From the NCBI RefSeq assembly GCF_030272615.1, contig NC_081414.1, positions 519,943,185 through 520,007,184 of the forward strand: a stretch of DNA of 64,000 nucleotides, read 5' to 3'. The stretch comes from Cryptomeria japonica. Its lineage: Eukaryota; Streptophyta; Pinopsida; Cupressales; Cupressaceae. This document shows positions 58,857 to 64,000 of the stretch, piece by piece. How positions within the stretch are numbered: position 1 is the first letter of the stretch; every line of letters starts with the position of its first letter. Under the pieces are notes generated by a model, which was not told the origin of the DNA, ran no database searches, and worked only from the letters and a program-made list of their open reading frames with translations. A program made the position numbers and the translations under genes.

Positions 58857-60080
58857 GTCTACATATGACTAGGAAAATTTGATTTGCCATTGTTTGAAAA
58901 ATTCCTTATATTGTTGCATTTCTTCCTCAGACAGAGAAGTTGGATGAAGAATCTTTGTTTGCTCTATTGTGCCAATGTTAACTGCCTTTGTTGGTTTGAT
59001 CAAAATGGATGACCTTTCTTGATAGTGCTTAGGTAAAGTGTCAAATCTCCCATCTTCTGACATCTCAAGCAAGTTTTCACCATTAGGTGCATCCTTTCTT
59101 TTTATGTTTTCCTTATCTAATGTTGCCAAAAAATGGTTTTGAGCATTAGACCTGATATTGTTTTATTTATTTTCACTTTTGCGACTAGGAGATTTGGCAC
59201 CCACTTGACTAGAAGATGCATTGCTGAAATTCCTAGTGAGATTTGTTACAGGTTCTATTGCGTTAAGATATACATATATGGCCTGGTCATTTGGAAAGGT
59301 ATCAATGGAGGTATGTCCTTCATTTTCCCAATCAATAAGCTCAAGGTGGATTAGAGGTAAGGGATCTTCAGGTTGAGATGTTTCAAGGGTATCGAAGATC
59401 ATGATAGATGTATCAAAGTTTTCAATATGTATGTCGATGTCTAGAACTATACTCTCATCAGAATGACCTCACATAAGAAACTCTTGATTGTCCTCGGTTA
59501 AGTCCAAGTCAGCCAAATGTGATTCTAATTTAAGTGAACTAGTTCTTGACATTTGTCTTGCATACATATGAACTACATCGACTCCTACATCTCCTTTAAA
59601 GCAATTTTCTTCAGTTGATTCTTTAGAGTGATAGGAATCCCATTCCCATTCATTAGAATTTGTATCACTTGCAGCTTGCAATCTACAGATTTGTTCATAT
59701 AGTATTTCTTCTACTTTTCTTGTTATATCTTTTCTTCTTTCATATTCAGCTTCTTCGGGACTGAGATTGAGTTTTGTCAATTTTTCTATGAGCTCTCCTT
59801 GACTTATATTAGCTTCTTTCTTGTTTTGATCAAGCTTTAATGCTACTTGAGAGATGCTTTTAGTTTGTTTCTCTTGTTGATTTGAAGCTTGTTTCTTTTC
59901 CCATTTCATTTTTGTTTGTGTTTGTTGCTTAGCTGATGTTTCTTCTCTTTCAATTGCCAGTTGTTCTTGTATGTTGTCATATTCCTCTTGTTGTTGACTA
60001 AAAGATGTGTCTTCTGGTAGATTGACTTGTTCATACCCTAAGCCTGTTTGTCTATAGTCTGCTAAGTGTAAGGTTGAATA
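58857..60080 (-). pseudogene. Element C linker between G-patch and RT
   Basis: Largely one minus-strand frame (59909 down to 58857) with in-frame stops near 59469, 59160 and 58869. Charged, low-complexity segments (NKKEANISQGELIEKLTKLN, EEAEYERRKDITRKVEEILY), a Ser-rich part, then PTSLSEEEMQQYKEFFKQWQ just before RT. A linker of several hundred residues between PR and RT. No domain recognised other than the G-patch upstream. Confidence 0.6.
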
Positions 60081-60172
60081 GGTTCTGAGATACCTTCTTT
60101 TCGTTTCCCTATAGGACCTGTTCCAGTGTATCCCATTTTTCTGAGAATGTTAAATCCTTTTCCATACTTTTC
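60081..60172 (-). pseudogene. G-patch motif of element C
   Basis: Minus strand, same frame as the protease: KYGKGFNILRKMGYTGTG, then PIGKRKEGISEPIQP. This fits the G-patch pattern (a run of spaced glycines around a hydrophobic LxxMGY), an RNA-associated motif. It follows the protease by about 150 codons of Ser/Lys-rich sequence. One consensus position is altered (GLG to GPIG). In betaretroviruses a G-patch also follows the protease; the likeness is by position and motif. Confidence 0.7.
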
Positions 60173-60640
60173 TGTACGTATTCTAACATTGTTAATATTT
60201 TGTTGACATTCTTCATCCTTGTATAGCCACCATAGCACATCTTTGTCTTATGTTTCCTCTGATAAGGTTCCAACACTAACAAATGCTCCATCAAATATCG
60301 GAAGATGTTTTACAATTGGTTGTTGTTTAGAATTTGATGGTTTTCCAAAGGATTTAGGAGAAAGTGGTAATTATGATATTGAATATTCTCCATGCCCTCG
60401 ATCTCTTAGCTGCATTTTTTTTTCCATTCTTGACAAGATAGAGGCAAATGATTGTTCCTTAGATTGTGTGTTCGAAGATGATGCCTCTTTATTATGAGGA
60501 ACAATGACTTCTTGAATTGGTTTAAGATCACTACAATGCTAAAATGGATTTGAATCTGCTGAGATCATGATTTCCTGCACACTGTAGGGAAACTTTAAGC
60601 ATTGATGATATGTTGATGGAACATCTTGTATGTCATGTAT

Positions 60641-61045
60641 CTAGTGTCTTCCCAAGAGTATAGTGTATGATAAATCTAAGTCTAGAACTTGGCATGTTGT
60701 GTCTTTCTGCAAAGGTCCCACTCTGATGGGTAACATCACAATTCCTCTAGAGGAATGTTCTTCTTCATCATAGGCTTTAATGGTGATCTTTTTCCAGGGA
60801 TCAGCTGCATCTTCTGAATAACCTACAGCACAAACAAGACTCAAAGAGCAGATGTTTAAGCCAACTCCTCCATCTATTAGGACGTGTTTAACTCGCGTCT
60901 TATGAATGATGAATTCGATATGCAAGGGATCCTTATGGGGATGTTTCAAGGACATGTCATCTTCTTCAGTGAATGATAAGAAGTGAGGGTTTATTAGGTG
61001 TCCCACCATGGTTTGGAATTGATTGATATCAAGATCTTTGGACAC
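60641..61045 (-). pseudogene. Element C aspartic protease
   Basis: Minus strand: HIEFIIHKTRVKHVLIDGGV then GLNICSLSLVCAVGY. The active site is DGG, as in Tat/Ogre elements. The end motif is SYTILLGRH followed by TAG (Trp in relatives), then IHDIQDVPSTYHQCLKFPY in the same frame, a Tat signature. Preceded by ISILKSK-like gag end and a linker. Apart from the single TGG-to-TAG change the domain is open. Confidence 0.85.
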
Positions 61046-61067
61046 TGTTGTATGTACTAATGCTCGT

Positions 61068-61541
61068 TCAAGAATTTCTGTGTGCAGGTGAAAGATTTAA
61101 AAGTTCCAAGATGGATATTTGTGCGAGATTTTTCTGCAATTGATCCACTAGGTTGTATTGTTTGGTAGTGGATGATGCATTTTTTGTAGGACCCAGGAAA
61201 AAAAAATTGGCTTTACATATTTGTGCGAGTGTTTTCTGCAATTGATCCACTAGGTTGTATTGTTTGGTAGTGGATGATGTGTTTGTCGTAGGACTCGGGA
61301 AAAAAACTTTGGCTTTACTTCTTGTGATAGCATGAGCATGTTCTTGATTTTGCTTTTCTTTAACTATAATCATGTTTACCACATTATCATATGTATGAGC
61401 ATAGATTACCTTCGCTTCACCCTTGCCATTGTTTGTTGTTGATGATTCACCTTTCTCATAGTTTGGAAGTGGATTTTTAAAAGTTGTATGAGATTCATTA
61501 GTTTTATGTCCATCCATAGTTATTACTCCATTATCTATCAA
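61068..61541 (-). pseudogene. Element C gag C-terminal region with internal duplication
   Basis: Minus strand DNGVITMDGHKTNESHTTFK, then AHAITRSKAKVFFPSP. Two tandem copies of SSTTKQYNLVDQLQKTLAQI-like sequence follow, produced by a ~98-bp DNA duplication (about 61,118-61,215 and 61,216-61,313). Ends LELLNLSPAHRNS, the typical segment before the protease. Confidence 0.8.
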
Positions 61542-62435
61542 ATCTTAGATGACATGTTTCAACCGCTAGCAACTATCTGTGTGATGTCCCTTGTTTCGAT
61601 GGAAATCACAATAATGGTTATCATTCGACCAAGGTGGTTTTATTTGAGGTTCATAGTTCCTTTCTTTTGGTAAAGTAATCAATTTGTTTGCGAGAAGTGT
61701 CTTTAGTGTTGACCCAAGGGGTTCACCGATGTTTGTAAATTGCCTTTGAAAGAAATTTTTGATAGTTGCTTTTTGGTGATGGTTGTTTTGCTGAGCCACT
61801 ACTGAGTGAGTGGATAAATTAAAAGTTAGTTGCTTTGGTTTCACATTGTTGTTATCCACTATTCCATCATTGCCAATATTTCAATTTCTATTCCAAAACT
61901 TTGGCTTATCATTGTGATTGTTGTTATTGTTGTTGTCATTAGGAGGATGAAATCCATCTTTGTATATTTTCAATTCACCTTTCTTTATCATGTCTTCCTC
62001 CATTCTGATTCCATTATCAATCATTTTTCCAAAACTTTGATTTCCTTGTATTTTTAAGTGATAACTCATTTGATCATTTAATTTGTCGATGAATATGTCC
62101 ATTTTTTTGTATTCTGACATTGTACGAGGATGTCGCAAAGCTAATCATCTCCATCATTGTAAAAATGTCATGAAAGGTTCTCCACTTTTTTGTTTGGCAT
62201 TACATAGGTCTAGCATTGCTACTTCATGTTGTATGTTGCAAGAGTATTGTGAAACAAACTTATCCACCAATTCTGAGAATGATATGATTACAGGTGGAAG
62301 TTTGGAGAACCATTCCATAGCTAGTCCAGTTAAGCTTTTGGGGAATAATCTCATTAAGTAGGTATCCTTGTGTGCAAATTCTATACTCAATGTGCAAAAA
62401 TTATCGTATATGATCTTGAGGGCCAATGGTACCAT
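61542..62435 (-). pseudogene. Element C gag, capsid and zinc-finger-like region
   Basis: Three open pieces. 62154-62435 holds the capsid motif MRLFPKSLTGLAMEWFSKLP, SFSELVDKFVSQYSCNIQHE and KQKSGEPFMTFLQ. 61881-62138 holds MSYHLKIQGNQSFGKMIDNG and an Asn run (NDNNNNNNHND). 61566-61859 ends NHYCDFHRNKGHHTDSC, the C-x-F-H...H...C motif of Tat gags, then TAG (CAG) and further gag sequence. Stops and shifts separate the pieces. Confidence 0.85.
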
Positions 62436-62437
62436 GT

Positions 62438-63032
62438 TTAGGTTTCTATTGAATGGATAAGGATAGATTTCTTGAAGTGAGTATTATCTAACATTTCCTC
62501 TTTGCATATCTTGAATTTGTGTTTGCAATGTTTGTAGTTGTTGTGTGAGAGTTGTGATAGGATTATGGACATGATTTGTTCTTGCATGACCATGATTTTA
62601 CACCCTAGGGGGATTTGGATCTCATCTTGTTTCATCTCTAGTCCTTCTTGTATCTTCATTGGATTGAATGTTATTCAAAATTTCCACTTCATCTCTTTTG
62701 GGTATGTAAGTTTCTTCATTGGTTCTGGTGTTATTGGGAATTGATGTGTCATTCATGTGAAGACCAAAAATATCCTCATATTGTTCATTATTAGAGGGAG
62801 GATCACTTTTCTTTTGTGTCAATTTGTTAACATCAAAATCTTGGGGAAGTGTAGCACCAGATTTTGCTAGCATTAGAAAATATTTTTCTTTTTCTTCCTC
62901 CAATAATTTCTGCATAAATTTATCAAATTGAGGATCCTTTTTGATGTCTCTAATATTTTGTTCTATTATTTCTTCTTTGACTTGTATTTCATATTCGTGT
63001 TCCATGGTTATATACTCTTCAGTTGTTTCCAA
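62438..63032 (-). pseudogene. Element C gag N-terminal region
   Basis: Acidic, Lys/Glu-rich region from METTEEYITMEHEYEIQVKE to KRDEVEILNNIQSNEDTRRT, with a frameshift near 62,640 into DEIQIPLGCKIMVMQEQI. It precedes the capsid domain and shows no own domain. The true start codon is uncertain; ATG 63003 and upstream possibilities exist. Confidence 0.6.
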
Positions 63033-64000
63033 TGTTTTAATTTCTATCTCTGTGATTCTTCGTCTCTGAGATCTAGTTAGAATGGGAATACACGTGTGTT
63101 ATTTGGCTAGGATTCAATTTCCCAAAAGTTGGTTTTGATAAGTGAACAATTGTTAAGGTAAATGTGATAGTGTGATATGACACGAAAAGATGGTTCATGT
63201 GTTTAAAGTTTTGCAAGTTTTTTGATCTTTGATTTAGGAGTGCAATGATGATGATTTGATAAGAACCAAGTCTAGTAGGAATGATATATCCTACGATGTG
63301 GGACAAGATTATCTTGACCAAACGTTTCAGTTTTGTGATAAAGGATGATAGATTCTGATGAGAAACTATGTTTGAGTGATTAGTTTATCAAAGAGGGTGA
63401 TAATGCACTTTGAGATGTTTAGATCTTGAACTTGTTTAGGATAAGCACTTGAAAATCTTGAGGTGTTTATGTTCTAAAGTCTAATTTTGACGGATGATAA
63501 ATTGACAAAGTGAACCAAGAAGACAATCTAAGCACAAAGTGATAAATAATCGATGTTTTTGATTACTACAAATTGACCAAGAAGAAATGAAAAATCTAAA
63601 AAAGGCATACAGGACACAGCTTTGGACTAGCAGAAATAGAGACTTGTACGACAAACTATACAGGCCCAAATGACAAAAGATACAAGCCCATACGACAAAC
63701 TAGGATTTTTATGTGAAAAAGAAAAGGCTTGTACGATAGTATTTTCTAAACCATATGACAAATAACTAGACCATATGATGAACTTTCCTAAACCATATGA
63801 CAAGATAAATGACTTGTATGAACAAGAGCAGATCAGAGGAAAATGTGTTTGTTTGGTTGAATTTTAATCAATGAATTTTGATGTTTTTCTTATGTTTTCA
63901 AGTTTTAGATGCCTATTTTTTTTTTTCAATTTAGGGATGAATACACAACAAACACGCGATATGATAAGTGACCACAAGTATGCTAACCCTAAGGAGGTTG
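63033..64000 (-). other. Element C 5' leader
   Basis: Non-coding region upstream of gag. Holds the ~21-nt phased array at 63,643-63,826. The 5' LTR (inverted TGTATACC expected) and primer-binding site are not reached before the window ends. Confidence 0.6.
63643..63826 (-). repeat. Leader array of element C, ~20-23-nt period
   Basis: On the plus strand, units CTTGTACGACAAA, GCCCAAATGACAAA, GCCCATACGACAAA, GCTTGTACGATAG, ACCATATGACAAA, ACCATATGATGAA, ACCATATGACAAG, ACTTGTATGAACAAG start near 63643, 63664, 63686, 63727, 63750, 63770, 63792 and 63812. Steps are 21, 22, 41 (one missing), 23, 20, 22, 20. Core on the element strand is TTTGTCRTAY. Confidence 0.8.

Larger units (their letters stand above)
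31220..64000 (-). mobile_element. Element C: Ty3/gypsy of Tat/Ogre type, minus strand, interrupted by element A
   Basis: Parts: 31220-36982 (3' LTR, 3' region, integrase, both RNases H, most of RT) and 58711-64000 (start of RT, linker with G-patch, protease, gag, leader). The break is filled by element A. Joined across A, the RT reads KKLLDVGF then IKPVAYLQW without loss. A second, archaeal-type RNase H, the DGG protease with PSTYHQCLKFPY after it, and the C-x-FHRNKGH-H gag motif mark the Tat lineage. The 5' LTR is beyond the right edge. Confidence 0.85.

Noticed and set aside
1-64000. tRNA, rRNA or intact host gene
   Set aside because: None recognised on either strand; the only tRNA-related sequences are primer-binding sites of retrotransposons.

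Overview
The window looks like intergenic DNA from a large, repeat-rich plant nuclear genome. Ty1/copia and Ty3/gypsy LTR retrotransposons fill most of it, nested in one another and heavily decayed. Most of the disabling changes I can see fit C-to-T or G-to-A transitions (TGG/CAG/CAA/CGA to stop, catalytic Asp to Asn), as expected for methylated, silenced DNA. I found no host protein gene, rRNA or tRNA. Long elements with big spacers suggest a seed plant with a giant genome, possibly a gymnosperm; that is inference, and the species cannot be read from the sequence.

Layout. 1-2173: 3' end of a copia element (RNase H, polypurine tract, LTR), apparently inserted in the chromodomain gypsy element whose protease-to-chromodomain part follows at 2174-5667. 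5668-7140: non-coding, probably the gypsy 3' LTR. 7141-13709: an element with ~200-bp terminal inverted repeats carrying one broken ~1,150-codon minus-strand gene of unknown family behind a diverged ~130-bp repeat array; a 98%-identical 100-bp direct repeat lies just outside each end. 14231-16884: 5'-truncated copia element. 16885-19066: AT-rich DNA. 19067-20903: probable LINE tail split by a solo copia LTR (19786-20846). 21894-29647: complete minus-strand copia element with a perfect ATAAC target duplication. 29648-31219: AT-rich DNA.

31220 to the window end is a three-level nest. Element C is a minus-strand gypsy of Tat/Ogre type (31220-36982 and 58711-64000, 5' LTR beyond the window) with gag, a DGG protease, a G-patch motif, RT, two RNases H and integrase. 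Element A (36983-58710, + strand) is an Athila-like gypsy with an extra ~780-codon 3' reading frame; it sits inside C's RT. Element B (39848-50565, + strand) is a 10.7-kb LTR element without pol; it sits inside A's gag. Target duplications (AATCT/AATCC for A, CAAAT/CAAAT for B) and clean reading-frame continuity across both junctions prove the order C, then A, then B.

The most unusual material is in B and its relation to C. B encodes only one ~957-codon Gln/Pro/Ser-rich frame. It shares with C, in the same order, a 5'-leader array with a 20-22-nt period, an A-rich tract, a GTGAAAACCTGGCAAA box, a GTCTTATACAGG/GAAACCAGAC box, the polypurine tract and the LTR tip. This suggests B was a non-autonomous passenger of C-like elements. 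B also has a second array of 20-nt period near its 3' end, with units in both orientations, able to fold on itself or pair with the 5' array.
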